Shown: positions 43,361 through 52,330, counted from the stretch's first letter. The stretch is DNA of 64,000 nt from Cognatishimia coralii (GCF_037478305.1 NZ_JBBGAZ010000001.1:1054001-1118000), one strand, 5' to 3'. Notes: generated from the letters alone by a model not told the origin. Made by a program: numbers and translations.

Positions 43361-44809
43361 CTAGCGCGCGGCGGCGAAAATGCCCTCAACGTCCAGATGC
43401 TCCTCGATGTGGTCCGCGAGAGAGTCCAGAGTGGTTTCTACGGTTTGGTCGTAGCTGGCGTCAGTGGCCTTGGCGCCAAGGCTTGCAAGAAACGCGGCGC
43501 GGAACGCATCGTCGCGGAACATGCCGTGCAGGTAACTGCCTTGGATTTTGCCGCTTTCGCTGGCTGCGCCTTCTGGACGGTTGTTTACCGATGCAAAGGC
43601 GCGGGCACGATCGGGGCCGTCGGTGCGCCCGATGTGGATTTCGTAGCCCGTGAAATCGATGCCGGAGCTTGCGTGTTTGGCGTTCACTTCGGTCAGGCTT
43701 TTATTTGGAGTCATCAGGGTTTCCACATTGAGGAACCCGAGGCCTTTGGTGTCGCCAGCAGGGCCTTCGATACCGTCAGGGTCTGAGATCTTGGCGCCAA
43801 GCATCTGATATCCGCCGCAAATCCCGAGGACATGACCGCCACGCCGCAGATGCGCTTGCAGGTCGATGTCCCAGCCTTGGGCGCGCAGGAAGGCGAGATC
43901 TCCGATGGTGGATTTGCTGCCGGGGATGATGACGAGCGTGGCATCTGCCGGGATCGGCTGGCCTGCGCGCAGCATGGTGAGGCGGACATCCGGTTCTTGG
44001 GCCAAAGGGTCCAGATCATCGAAATTGGCGATACGAGAGAGGCCGAGGCAGACGATATGGATGTCGCCTGTAGTTTCGGATCCTTTGAGGTCGAGCGCGT
44101 CTTCGGCAGGGAGTTTCCATGCGTCAGAGAAATAGGGAAGCACGCCGAAACCGGGCCATTTGGTCGTATCTTGGATCAGTTGGTAGCCATCATCAAACAG
44201 GCTGGGATCGCCACGGAACTTGTTGATCATGAAGCCTTTGACGAGGCTTGCGTCCTCAGGAGAAATCACGGCCTGTGTACCGACGATCTGTGCAATGACG
44301 CCGCCGCGATCGATGTCTCCAGCGAGGATCACGGGCGTATTTGACGCCTGCGCGAAGCCCATATTGGCGATGTCCCCTGCGCGCAGATTGACTTCGGCCG
44401 GACTGCCTGCGCCTTCGACGATGACGAGATCGTGCTGCGATTTCAAATGGTTGAAACTTTCAAGCACCGAAGTCATCAGCTGCGGTTTTAGCTTGGCATA
44501 ATCGCGCGCTTTGGCCGTGGTCAGCCGCTTGCCCTGCACCACCACCTGAGCGCCAACGTCGGTTTCGGGCTTTAGCAGGACCGGGTTCATATGCACAGTC
44601 GTGGGCAATTTGCACGCCAAGGCTTGCAAAGCCTGCGCGCGGCCGATCTCGCCGCCATCTGACGTGACGGCGGCATTGTTGGACATGTTCTGCGGCTTGA
44701 ACGGCGCGACAGACAACCCACGTCGCAAAGCCGCACGGCAGAGACCTGCCACCAGCATCGACTTTCCGACATTGCTGCCGGTGCCCTGAATCATGATGGC
44801 TTTGCTCAT
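43361..44809 (-). CDS. cobQ: Cobyric acid synthase
   Basis: 482 residues. ATP-dependent amidation of adenosylcobyrinic a,c-diamide at four side chains. Residues 1-230 are a dethiobiotin-synthetase-like ATPase (MIQGTGSNVGKSMLVAGL, VIVEGAGSPAEVNL). The C-terminal half is a class I glutamine amidotransferase with nucleophile Cys in LGICGGYQMLG. AAGGG lies upstream of ATG. It is last in the cobO-Lin0512-Lin0512-cobQ operon. Confidence 0.97.
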   Translation of the reverse strand: MSKAIMIQGTGSNVGKSMLVAGLCRAALRRGLSVAPFKPQNMSNNAAVTSDGGEIGRAQALQALACKLPTTVHMNPVLLKPETDVGAQVVVQGKRLTTAKARDYAKLKPQLMTSVLESFNHLKSQHDLVIVEGAGSPAEVNLRAGDIANMGFAQASNTPVILAGDIDRGGVIAQIVGTQAVISPEDASLVKGFMINKFRGDPSLFDDGYQLIQDTTKWPGFGVLPYFSDAWKLPAEDALDLKGSETTGDIHIVCLGLSRIANFDDLDPLAQEPDVRLTMLRAGQPIPADATLVIIPGSKSTIGDLAFLRAQGWDIDLQAHLRRGGHVLGICGGYQMLGAKISDPDGIEGPAGDTKGLGFLNVETLMTPNKSLTEVNAKHASSGIDFTGYEIHIGRTDGPDRARAFASVNNRPEGAASESGKIQGSYLHGMFRDDAFRAAFLASLGAKATDASYDQTVETTLDSLADHIEEHLDVEGIFAAAR

Positions 44810-44812
44810 GGG

Positions 44813-45157
44813 CTACCCTTGTTTTGGCAGAAAGGCCTCGACCGCAGCCGTCGCGATCACATTCACGGTTCCGTTGTCTGGGTTGGTCACATCCATACCG
44901 CCAAAGACGGCTTTGACCGTCGCCTTACCGCGTGGCAGCACCTCGGCCAGGGCCGCGCAATCCACCTGTTCGGGTTTTTGCACACCGATCGTCACGGAAA
45001 CGCGCATCTCTTCGCTGGGGATGCCAAGCGTACCAAACATCGGAATGCAGGAATGACGGATCGCGTCTTCAATCGCGCGTTCTGCTGCCTTGGTATAGTC
45101 CTGACGGAAGAGGTTATTGCCCATGCCCATTTCCAGGATAAACCGTTGATCGCTCAT
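44813..45157 (-). CDS. Lin0512 family protein, second paralogue
   Basis: 114 residues: FILEMGMGNNLFRQDYTKAA, AIRHSCIPMFG, VTIGVQKPEQVD, KATVKAVFGGMDV. It is clearly homologous to its upstream neighbour over the full length. The family has no known biochemical role. Its position between cobO and cobQ suggests a cobalamin-linked job, perhaps complex assembly or cobalt/ligand binding, but that is inference. ATG at 45157 overlaps the previous stop by 4 bases; a longer open frame to 45403 is a shadow of that neighbour. Confidence 0.85.
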   Translation of the reverse strand: MSDQRFILEMGMGNNLFRQDYTKAAERAIEDAIRHSCIPMFGTLGIPSEEMRVSVTIGVQKPEQVDCAALAEVLPRGKATVKAVFGGMDVTNPDNGTVNVIATAAVEAFLPKQG

Positions 45158-45501
45158 GGTTTTACCTCCACATCCATCGCCACCGAGATCGCGACATTGG
45201 CGATGACGGTGGGGTTGCCTTCGGGGCGCGGCACGTCGAGGCCGCCTTTGACGGGGGTCACTGTGACTTGGCCGTAGGGGAAGATCGCTGCGATTTTGGC
45301 TTTGTCGATCTGGTCGGGTTGAGCCACTGCGACCTCCACAGTGATCTGCATCTCGGATTTGTCTTTGCCGAAAAGCTCCGCGAGGTTGATCGAATTGTGC
45401 CACAGCGCATCTTTGACGGCGCGGGTTGCGGCCTCGGTATAGTCCTGACGGCGCAGGGAACTACCCATGCCGAATTCGGTGAGGAGACGTTTGAGGGGCA
45501 T
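45154..45501 (-). CDS. Lin0512 family protein, first paralogue
   Basis: 115 residues: LLTEFGMGSSLRRQDYTEAATRA, ALWHNSINL, VAQPDQIDKAKIAAIFP, VTVTPVKGGLDVPRP. It shares the GMG..LRRQDYT and GG-D-V core with the next gene, so the pair arose by tandem duplication and may form a heteromer. Start ATG shares one base with the cobO stop (TAATG). Confidence 0.85.
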   Translation of the reverse strand: MPLKRLLTEFGMGSSLRRQDYTEAATRAVKDALWHNSINLAELFGKDKSEMQITVEVAVAQPDQIDKAKIAAIFPYGQVTVTPVKGGLDVPRPEGNPTVIANVAISVAMDVEVKP

Positions 45502-46118
45502 TAAAACTCAACCCCCTTCTGCGCCTTTATCCCGTCACGGAAGGGATGCTTCACCAGCGTCATTTCCGTCACCAAATCCGCCGCCTCAATCAGCTCTGGC
45601 TTCGCGTTCCGCCCTGTCAGGCACACATGCGTCATCATCGGTTTCTCTTCCAAAAGAAACTCAACGACCTCATCAATATTCAGATAATCATTGCGCAGCG
45701 CGATATTGATCTCATCCAGCAACACAAACCGATTGCTCTCATCCCGAATGAGCTGCTTCGCCAGCTCCCAGCCCGCTTCGGCCTTGGCGATATCGCGGTC
45801 GCGGTCCTGGGTCTCCCAGGTGAACCCTTCGCCCGAGACATAGAACTTACATTCATCCTTGAAATGCGTCTCAAGAAAGTCGCGTTCCCCCGTCGCCCAA
45901 GCGCCTTTGATGAACTGCACAACCGCCGTTGGCATGCCATGAGAGATACAGCGCATGATCATGCCGAATCCGCTGGAAGACTTGCCTTTGCCGGGCCCCG
46001 TATGCACCATGATCAGACCTTTTTCTTCGGTCTTATTCTCCATCAAACGGTCCCGCGCGGCCTTGATTTTCTTCATTTTCTCGGTGTGACGCGCAGAGAT
46101 GTCGGCATCTGTACTCAT
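45501..46118 (-). CDS. cobO: Cob(I)alamin adenosyltransferase (CobA/BtuR type)
   Basis: 205 residues. P-loop MVHTGPGKGKSSSGFGMIMR binds ATP. TGERDFLETHF, FVLLDEINIAL and THVCLTGRNAKPELIEAADLVTEM are family blocks. It transfers the 5'-deoxyadenosyl group to cobalt. GAGGA lies upstream of ATG. It is first gene of the minus-strand operon, divergent from the riboswitch-controlled forward operon. Confidence 0.96.
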   Translation of the reverse strand: MSTDADISARHTEKMKKIKAARDRLMENKTEEKGLIMVHTGPGKGKSSSGFGMIMRCISHGMPTAVVQFIKGAWATGERDFLETHFKDECKFYVSGEGFTWETQDRDRDIAKAEAGWELAKQLIRDESNRFVLLDEINIALRNDYLNIDEVVEFLLEEKPMMTHVCLTGRNAKPELIEAADLVTEMTLVKHPFRDGIKAQKGVEF

Positions 46119-46135
46119 GGGGTCGTCCTCTTAAC

Positions 46136-46141
46136 TTGACT
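46136..46141 (+). promoter_or_regulatory. Candidate -35 of the cobalamin operon
   Basis: TTGACT lies just upstream of the riboswitch aptamer in the 37-base space after cobO. A good -10 is not evident at the expected distance, so this is tentative. Confidence 0.25.
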
Positions 46142-46154
46142 CAGGGGGCGGATA

Positions 46155-46350
46155 GGCGCATTCCCGTCCTGTTGGTTCCTGTACTTAGTGCAGGTGAAAA
46201 GGGAATGCGACATGGATTGCGACGCAATCCAAACCGCAGCCGCCCCCGCGACCGTGAGCGGAGAGGGTTTGGCAAGCCACTGGCGCAAGCTGGGAAGGGC
46301 CAAATCCGCCAAGGGAAACCTTGGGATCCGTAAGCCGGGAGACCTGCCAA
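46155..46350 (+). promoter_or_regulatory. Cobalamin riboswitch
   Basis: The conserved cobalamin-aptamer landmarks occur in order on the plus strand: GGTTCCTG, GCAGGTGAAAAGGGAATGCG, GCCGCCCCCGCGACCGTGAGCG, GCCACTGG, GGGAAGG, and the B12 box AGCCGGGAGACCTGCC at 46333-46348. GCATTCCC and GGGAATGC can pair near the 5' end. It precedes DUF1636, cobW, cobN and the rest, so adenosylcobalamin should shut the forward operon. The ends given are approximate. Confidence 0.95.
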
Positions 46351-46365
46351 CACCTGTGACTTTAA

Positions 46366-46440
46366 CCGGACGGGGTGTTCCGGTGTCGGGAGCTAGCCTA
46401 AGTTGCCCGCCCTACTCGCCCTTGTCCCTCCTGAAAGGAG
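46366..46440 (+). promoter_or_regulatory. Riboswitch expression platform with SD-sequestering hairpin
   Basis: After the aptamer, CCGGA..TCCGG can form a hairpin around 46366-46384. CTCCT-GAA-AGGAG (46428-46440) pairs the Shine-Dalgarno of the first gene with a perfect anti-SD. No U-tract is present, so control is probably at translation initiation rather than termination. Confidence 0.65.
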
Positions 46441-46444
46441 AGAC

Positions 46445-46825
46445 ATGATGACTATGGAACCAGTCGAGGTTCTAGTGTGTTCGACCTGCCGCGCGGGCAT
46501 GCCGACGGATATGGAAGGCCCGCGTCCGGGCGCACAACTGGCTGAGGCTTTGCTGGCCAAAGACTGGCCCGCCCATGTGACCGTGAAAACCACTGAATGC
46601 CTGAGTAATTGTGACAGCGGCTGTTCCATCGCCGTGCGCGGTGGTGCAGATCGTTGGACCTATGTCTACGGCAACTTCACCGGCGCCGAGGATGCGGCTC
46701 TCGCCCATGAGGGACTTGTGAAATACGCAGGCACCGAGGACGGTCTCGTGCCCTGGCGCGAACGCCCCGTTCACTTTCGTAAAAACTGTATCGCGCGGAT
46801 CCCACCGCTGCGCCTGCCGGAGTAA
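46445..46825 (+). CDS. DUF1636 metal-binding protein
   Basis: 126 residues. VLVCSTCRAGM near the N-terminus and TECLSNCDSGCSIAV form a Cys pattern like thioredoxin-fold [2Fe-2S] ferredoxins. DUF1636 genes commonly sit with cobW in cobalamin clusters; a metal-delivery or redox role is plausible but unproven. AGGAG at 46436-46440 precedes ATG 46445 (spacing 4) and ATG 46448 (spacing 7); the latter may be the real start. It is the first gene under the riboswitch. Confidence 0.85.
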   Translation: MMTMEPVEVLVCSTCRAGMPTDMEGPRPGAQLAEALLAKDWPAHVTVKTTECLSNCDSGCSIAVRGGADRWTYVYGNFTGAEDAALAHEGLVKYAGTEDGLVPWRERPVHFRKNCIARIPPLRLPE

Positions 46826-46830
46826 GGCTT

Positions 46831-47919
46831 ATGAGCACGCTTGAGAAACTTCCTGTTACTGTGATCACCGGCTTTCTGGGCTCTGGCAAGACAACGCTGG
46901 TCAGCAAGCTGATGCAGAACCCGCAGGGCAAACGTCTGGCGGTTGTTGTGAATGAGTTTGGTGATGTGGGCGTTGATGGCGACATCCTGAAATCCTGCGC
47001 GATCCCTGATTGCCCAGCCGAAAACATTATGGAGCTGGCGAACGGCTGTATCTGCTGCACCGTGGCCGATGACTTCATCCCTACAATTGAAGCACTGATG
47101 GCGCTGGAACCCCGCCCCGATCACATCCTGATCGAGACTTCGGGTCTGGCGCTGCCGAAACCTTTGCTGAAGGCCTTTGACTGGCCTGATATTCGCAGCA
47201 AGATCACTGTGGACGGCGTGATTGCTCTGGCCGACGCCGAGGCCGTTGCGGATGGTCGTTTTGCTTCGAATGTTGCCGCAGTGGATGCTCAGCGCGAGGC
47301 GGATGAGGGCTTGGATCACGAAACTCCTCTGGCAGAGGTCTTTGGCGATCAGATTTCCTGTGCGGACATCATTCTGCTGACCAAGCCTGATTTGGCCGGC
47401 GAAGACGGCGTTGCCAAGGCAAAGGCCTTGATCGAAGAAAACTCTCCGCGTCCACTGCCAGTTGTCGAAGTGGCCGAAGGCATGGTCGATCCCCGCGTTA
47501 TCCTTGGCCTGAACGCCGCCGCCGAGGACGATCTGGACAGCCGTCCAAGCCATCACGAAGATCATCACCATCATCATGACCACGACGACGATCATGACCA
47601 TGACCACCACCACCATCACGACCACAGTCATGATGATTTTGACAGCATCGTTGTCGACATCCCCGAACAGATCGACGCGGCCAGTTTTGCGGCCAAGGTC
47701 GAGGCCATGGCGAAAGAGCAAAACATCCTACGCGTCAAAGGCTATGCGGCCGTCGAGGGCAAACCCATGCGCCTTCTGGTGCAAGCGGTCGGCGCGCGGG
47801 TACGTCACCAGTTTGACCGCCCTTGGAAGCCAGACGAGGCGCGCCAAGGCAAAATGGTCGTCATCGCGGAACATGACAACGTGAACCGCGCAGCCATCGA
47901 GGCGGCTTTCGCCAGCTAA
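46831..47919 (+). CDS. cobW: CobW GTPase/metallochaperone
   Basis: 362 residues of the G3E family. P-loop GFLGSGKTT at 14-22, the metal-binding CICC (C73, C75, C76) and NKxD-like TKPD are present. Residues 241-269 are almost all His and Asp, a strong metal-buffering stretch. A C-terminal CobW_C domain follows. CobW is thought to supply cobalt to the CobNST chelatase. It starts 5 bases after DUF1636 and stops 2 bases before cobN. Confidence 0.96.
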   Translation: MSTLEKLPVTVITGFLGSGKTTLVSKLMQNPQGKRLAVVVNEFGDVGVDGDILKSCAIPDCPAENIMELANGCICCTVADDFIPTIEALMALEPRPDHILIETSGLALPKPLLKAFDWPDIRSKITVDGVIALADAEAVADGRFASNVAAVDAQREADEGLDHETPLAEVFGDQISCADIILLTKPDLAGEDGVAKAKALIEENSPRPLPVVEVAEGMVDPRVILGLNAAAEDDLDSRPSHHEDHHHHHDHDDDHDHDHHHHHDHSHDDFDSIVVDIPEQIDAASFAAKVEAMAKEQNILRVKGYAAVEGKPMRLLVQAVGARVRHQFDRPWKPDEARQGKMVVIAEHDNVNRAAIEAAFAS

Positions 47920-47921
47920 CC

Positions 47922-50900
47922 ATGCACGTCGTCTTTCGCGAAAGCCACGGGCTCGAGGAAACGGAAACGCCCTTTGACGTCGGACAGACTCCGGCGGATC
48001 TGGTGGTATTGTCCTATTCCGACAGCGACCTCGGCGCGTTCGCGGCGGGCTGGCATCGAGGCAAGGATGATCTGCCGTCTCTGAGGCTCGCGAATATCTC
48101 GGCGTTGAAACACCCGCTGTCCGTCGACACCTATGTCGAGAACACGCTTGAGGGCGCGAAGGCCGTTTTGGTGCGTTTGATCGGCGGCATCCCCTATTGG
48201 TCCTACGGCATCCAGCAATTGCAAGATCTGGCAAGGCGCAAGGGAATTGCCCTGGCCGTGCTACCTGCGGATGGGCGGCCTGATACACGGCTGGACGAGG
48301 TCTCGACCCTGCCCAAGTCGACACTGGAACGCCTTGCGCATCTTTGTGACACGGGCGGAGCCGTCGCGGCGCAGGCCGCTTTGGCGCAATTGGCGATTGC
48401 GGCGGGGATCTATGCGAAACCTGTGGTCGGATCCAAACAACTGCCAGACTTTGGCGGCTGGACACCCGAAACCGGGGTCTGTGACGCCCAGCGCACGACA
48501 GACAAACCGCTCGTCGCGCTGACCTTTTATCGCAGCTATGTCAGCTCGGCCGATCTCGCCCCGATTGAAGCCATGTTCACTGCGCTCCGAGCACGTGGCT
48601 TCGAGGTTATGGGACTGTTCGCACCCACTCTCAAACAGCCAGAAGCGGCGGCTTGGATTGCGCAGACCTTGCAAGAGCTTGCGCCCGCTGCCGTCGTGAA
48701 TGCCACGGCCTTTTCCGGCAAAGGCAGCGATGGCACCTCGCCTTTGGATGCCACAGACGCGCCGGTCTTTCAGATCGCTCTGGCGACCTCGCGCAAGAAA
48801 GCCTGGGCTGAAAGTGAACGCGGCCTTGCACCAGCAGACCTTGCCATGCACGTGGTTTTGCCAGAGGTCGACGGGCGGCTTTTCGCAGGCGTGGCCTCGT
48901 TCAAAGAGCCGGGCAAGAAAGACCCAGACCTGCAGTATTCCCGCTTTGGCCACCGCGCCCATGCGGATCGGATCGAGGCCGTGGCCGACAAAGTCGCGGC
49001 ATGGGTGAAGCTGTCTGAAACGCCAGTGCCCGAAAAACGAGCGGCGGTGGTTCTGTCGACCTACCCCGGAGCCGATTGGAATATGGCCCATGCTGTGGGT
49101 CTAGATGCTTTAGCGAGTGCTGAGGCCATCGTAGAGGATCTCGCGTCCGAGGGGTTTGAGACCCACGGCGGCGACGCGGGCTGGCTCGGCGCGGCGCTCG
49201 GCACTCAGTCCCTGCGTTTCTCGCTGGTGGAGTATACCGAAGCGCTAAGCGACCTACCTCAAGAGTTGGTCGAAGATTTGACAGAGGTTTGGGGGTCTCC
49301 TGAAACGGACGCTCTGGTCAAAAACGGCGTCTTTGAATTCGCAGCAATCCGGCGGGGCAATGTCATAATCGCCCTCCAACCAGAACGCGGATCAGAAGAC
49401 GTCCGCGAGGACGAATACCACGACCTTGCCCGCACCCCGCGCCATTCCTATGTGGCCTTTTACCTATGCCTGCGGAAAAGCTTTGGCGCAGATGCGCTCA
49501 TCCACGTAGGCGCACACGGCACGCTGGAATGGCTCCCCGGCAAATCCGTCGCCCTGTCAAACACTTGCTGGCCCGAAGCACTAGCGGGCCATATGCCCGT
49601 CATCTATCCGTTCATCGTCAACGACCCCGGCGAAGCCGCCCAAGCCAAACGCCGCATCGGTGCCGTAACACTGGGCCATGTGCCTCCGCCCTTAAAAGAA
49701 AGCGCGGCCCCGCAGAGGTTCGCCCATCTGGAAAGCCTCTTGGACGAATTTTCCAACGCCGACGGCCTCGACCCGAAACGCAGAGATCGCTTGCAGGACG
49801 GTATCCGCGACGAGGCAGAGGCTCTGGGGCTGGCTGCGCAATTGGGATTAGACGGGGCCACCTGCCTCGCCGAAGCCATAACCCGCATCGACACCTTCGT
49901 CTGTGACATCAAAGAAAGCCAATTCGGCGACGGGCTGCATGTCTTTGGTCGCGCGCCGGAAGGCCAAGAGGCCTTTGACGCGGCCCCTTCTGCAACATCG
50001 GAACGCGCAGCCTTAACGCGCGCGCTAAAAGGCAAACGGATCGAAGCCGGCCCCTCTGGCTCACCTTACCGAGGCCGCACCGACGTGCTGCCGACCGGTC
50101 GCAATCTCTTCACCACTGACCCTCGGTCTGTGCCCACCCGCTCCGCCTATGCACAGGGCGTCAAACTCGCCGAGGAACTGGTCCGCCGGCACCTCCAAGA
50201 AGAAGGCGACTATCCCAAGAACCTGATCGTAGATCTCTGGGGCTCGGCCACCATGCGCACGGCAGGCGAAGAATTCGCAATGGCGCTCCATCTCTTGGGC
50301 GCGAAGCCTGTGTGGGATGAAGGGTCTGAGCGGGTTTCTGGTGTCGAAATTCTTCCAATCGCCATGCTCGACCGCCCGCGCATCGACGTGACTCTGCGCG
50401 TCTCGGGCCTGTTCCGCGATGTGTTTCCATCGCTCTCAGCGCTCTTTTCACAGGCCGTTCGCGCTTTGGCGACCCGCGAGGAATCCCGCGACTGGAACCC
50501 TTTTGCTGGCGACACCCCTGCTCCGCGCGTCTATGGCCCAGCGCCGGGCAGCTATGGGTTGGGCATTGGGCACCTGACTGACTATGGCGCAGAGGGCCGC
50601 TTGCGTGCTGGCGAGGCTTGGTTGTCGGCCTCCTCCTGGGCCTTGGATCAGGACACACCGCACCAAGACCAAACGGGCATCCGCGACCGTGTGGCCGCTG
50701 CCGACAGTTTCGTGCATGCTCAGGATCTGCCAGAAACCGATATCCTTTTGGCCGTCGATTACGCCAGCCACGAAGCAGGCTTCGCCGCCGCGCAATCTAT
50801 CACGGGCGGAGACGCAAACCTCTATCACCTCGACAGCACCAATCCAGAGCGCCCCCGCGCTCGAGCTTTGGACGAAGAGGTCGCTCGCGTAGTGCATGCC

Positions 50901-51203
50901 CGCGCCACCAATCCTGATTGGCTGGCGGGCATGATGCGCCACAGCTTCCGCGGTGGGGCCGAGATCGCCGCGACGCTCGAACATATGGCAGCCTTTGCGC
51001 ATCTCGCCGACGCCGTACATCCGCAACTCTTTGACGCTTATCACGATGCGACCCTTGGGGATGACGCCATCGTGGCCTTCCTGCAAGAGCACAACCCAGA
51101 AGCACTGGCCGCCATGCAGGCCCGATTTGCCGAGCTTTATGAGGCAGGTCTTTGGCAAACCCGACGCAACTCGATCCTCGCGGATCTGGAGCGCATCGCG
51201 TGA
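47922..51203 (+). CDS. cobN: Cobaltochelatase large subunit CobN
   Basis: 1093 residues, somewhat shorter than the ~1275-residue Pseudomonas denitrificans enzyme. It inserts Co2+ into hydrogenobyrinic acid a,c-diamide with CobS and CobT, which are not in this window. GAHGTLEWLPGK and NLIVDLWGSATMRTAGEEFA are chelatase H-subunit blocks shared with BchH. SFRGGAEIAATLEHM near the C-terminus is also conserved. It starts 2 bases after cobW, and its stop overlaps the cobG GTG. Confidence 0.97.
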   Translation: MHVVFRESHGLEETETPFDVGQTPADLVVLSYSDSDLGAFAAGWHRGKDDLPSLRLANISALKHPLSVDTYVENTLEGAKAVLVRLIGGIPYWSYGIQQLQDLARRKGIALAVLPADGRPDTRLDEVSTLPKSTLERLAHLCDTGGAVAAQAALAQLAIAAGIYAKPVVGSKQLPDFGGWTPETGVCDAQRTTDKPLVALTFYRSYVSSADLAPIEAMFTALRARGFEVMGLFAPTLKQPEAAAWIAQTLQELAPAAVVNATAFSGKGSDGTSPLDATDAPVFQIALATSRKKAWAESERGLAPADLAMHVVLPEVDGRLFAGVASFKEPGKKDPDLQYSRFGHRAHADRIEAVADKVAAWVKLSETPVPEKRAAVVLSTYPGADWNMAHAVGLDALASAEAIVEDLASEGFETHGGDAGWLGAALGTQSLRFSLVEYTEALSDLPQELVEDLTEVWGSPETDALVKNGVFEFAAIRRGNVIIALQPERGSEDVREDEYHDLARTPRHSYVAFYLCLRKSFGADALIHVGAHGTLEWLPGKSVALSNTCWPEALAGHMPVIYPFIVNDPGEAAQAKRRIGAVTLGHVPPPLKESAAPQRFAHLESLLDEFSNADGLDPKRRDRLQDGIRDEAEALGLAAQLGLDGATCLAEAITRIDTFVCDIKESQFGDGLHVFGRAPEGQEAFDAAPSATSERAALTRALKGKRIEAGPSGSPYRGRTDVLPTGRNLFTTDPRSVPTRSAYAQGVKLAEELVRRHLQEEGDYPKNLIVDLWGSATMRTAGEEFAMALHLLGAKPVWDEGSERVSGVEILPIAMLDRPRIDVTLRVSGLFRDVFPSLSALFSQAVRALATREESRDWNPFAGDTPAPRVYGPAPGSYGLGIGHLTDYGAEGRLRAGEAWLSASSWALDQDTPHQDQTGIRDRVAAADSFVHAQDLPETDILLAVDYASHEAGFAAAQSITGGDANLYHLDSTNPERPRARALDEEVARVVHARATNPDWLAGMMRHSFRGGAEIAATLEHMAAFAHLADAVHPQLFDAYHDATLGDDAIVAFLQEHNPEALAAMQARFAELYEAGLWQTRRNSILADLERIA

Positions 51204-52330
51204 GCCGCCCCGCCGCCAAAGGCTGGTGCCCCGGTGCCTATAGACCGATGATGTCGGGCGATGGGCTGGTTGTACGGATCCGACCAGTTTTTGGGCGCAT
51301 GACGCGCGATCAGGTGATTGGCCTATGTGACTTGTCAAAACGTTTCGGCTCGGGGGTCATCGACCTGACCAGCCGCGCAAATATGCAGATCCGAGGCGTG
51401 TCAGAGCGCGATCACGAAACGCTTCTCGAAGCGTTAAACGAGCTAGACCTCTTGCCCGATGATCCAGACCTTGAGGCCCGTCGCAACATCCTTCTGCCCT
51501 TCGATTGGCGCGCTGGGGACGCGAGCCATGTGATCGCGCAAAACCTCATGGCGCGCTTGCATGACTTGCCAAACTTACCCGCCAAGTTCGGAATGGCGAT
51601 TGACGCAGGCCCTGCCCCCATCTTGACGAAAGCCTCCGCTGACATCCGTGTAGAAGCTGCTGAAACTGGTCTTATCCTCCGCGCCGATGGAGCGACGACC
51701 GGCAGACCTGTTACAGTCGACACCGCGGTCGATGCCATTATTGACCTCGCGAAGTGGTTCGCTGGCCATGCAACGGGCGAACTGCGTCGCATGAAGTCTC
51801 TGTTAGCCATTCAAGAGCTCGCACCAGATTGGCAACAGATCGCACCACGTGCCCCGCATATCAAAGCCACGCCGGGCCCTCACGCGCTGGGACAGATACT
51901 AGGGGCTCCCTTTGGTCAGATTGACGCCAAAGCCCTGCTCAATCTCATCGAGACCAGCGGGGCAACTGCACTGCGCACGACCCCGTGGCGGCTGTTTCTG
52001 TTGGAGGACGCAGTGCCCTGCGAGACCTCTGATTTCATCACATCGGCAGATGATCCACGCCTGACTGTGGACGCATGCCCTGGGGCTCCGATGTGCCAAT
52101 CGGCCTCGGTTGAGACCCGCGACCTCGCGGCCTCCCTCGCCGGCATGACCAACAAACGCATTCACATCAGCGGCTGCTCCAAAGGCTGCGCCCGCGCGCG
52201 ACCCTCTGACCTGACATTGGTGGGGCGCGACGGCATGTTTGACCTTGTGAAAGACGGCCACGCATGGGATGCCCCCATCCTGACAGGCCTCAGCCCTGAC
52301 GACCTAAAGACCCGCATCGGAGAGTTTTGA
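51200..52330 (+). CDS. cobG: Precorrin-3B synthase CobG
   Basis: 376 residues of the nitrite/sulfite-reductase fold. VIDLTSRANMQIRGV is the siroheme-reductase ferredoxin-like segment. DACPGAPMCQSASV and HISGCSKGCARARPSDL hold the four Cys of the [4Fe-4S] cluster. It uses O2 to hydroxylate precorrin-3A, which marks the aerobic route. The start is GTG at 51200, overlapping the cobN TGA (GTGA); the frame upstream is open but reads over cobN. Confidence 0.94.
   Translation: MSRPAAKGWCPGAYRPMMSGDGLVVRIRPVFGRMTRDQVIGLCDLSKRFGSGVIDLTSRANMQIRGVSERDHETLLEALNELDLLPDDPDLEARRNILLPFDWRAGDASHVIAQNLMARLHDLPNLPAKFGMAIDAGPAPILTKASADIRVEAAETGLILRADGATTGRPVTVDTAVDAIIDLAKWFAGHATGELRRMKSLLAIQELAPDWQQIAPRAPHIKATPGPHALGQILGAPFGQIDAKALLNLIETSGATALRTTPWRLFLLEDAVPCETSDFITSADDPRLTVDACPGAPMCQSASVETRDLAASLAGMTNKRIHISGCSKGCARARPSDLTLVGRDGMFDLVKDGHAWDAPILTGLSPDDLKTRIGEF

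Noticed and set aside
46115..46312. Small minus-strand ORF over the riboswitch
   Set aside because: It overlaps the cobalamin aptamer and the cobO promoter region and has no ribosome site.
47640..47641. An empty placeholder entry in the findings list at this position
   Set aside because: It carries no observation and should be ignored; the His/Asp tract is described in the entry at 47551-47640.
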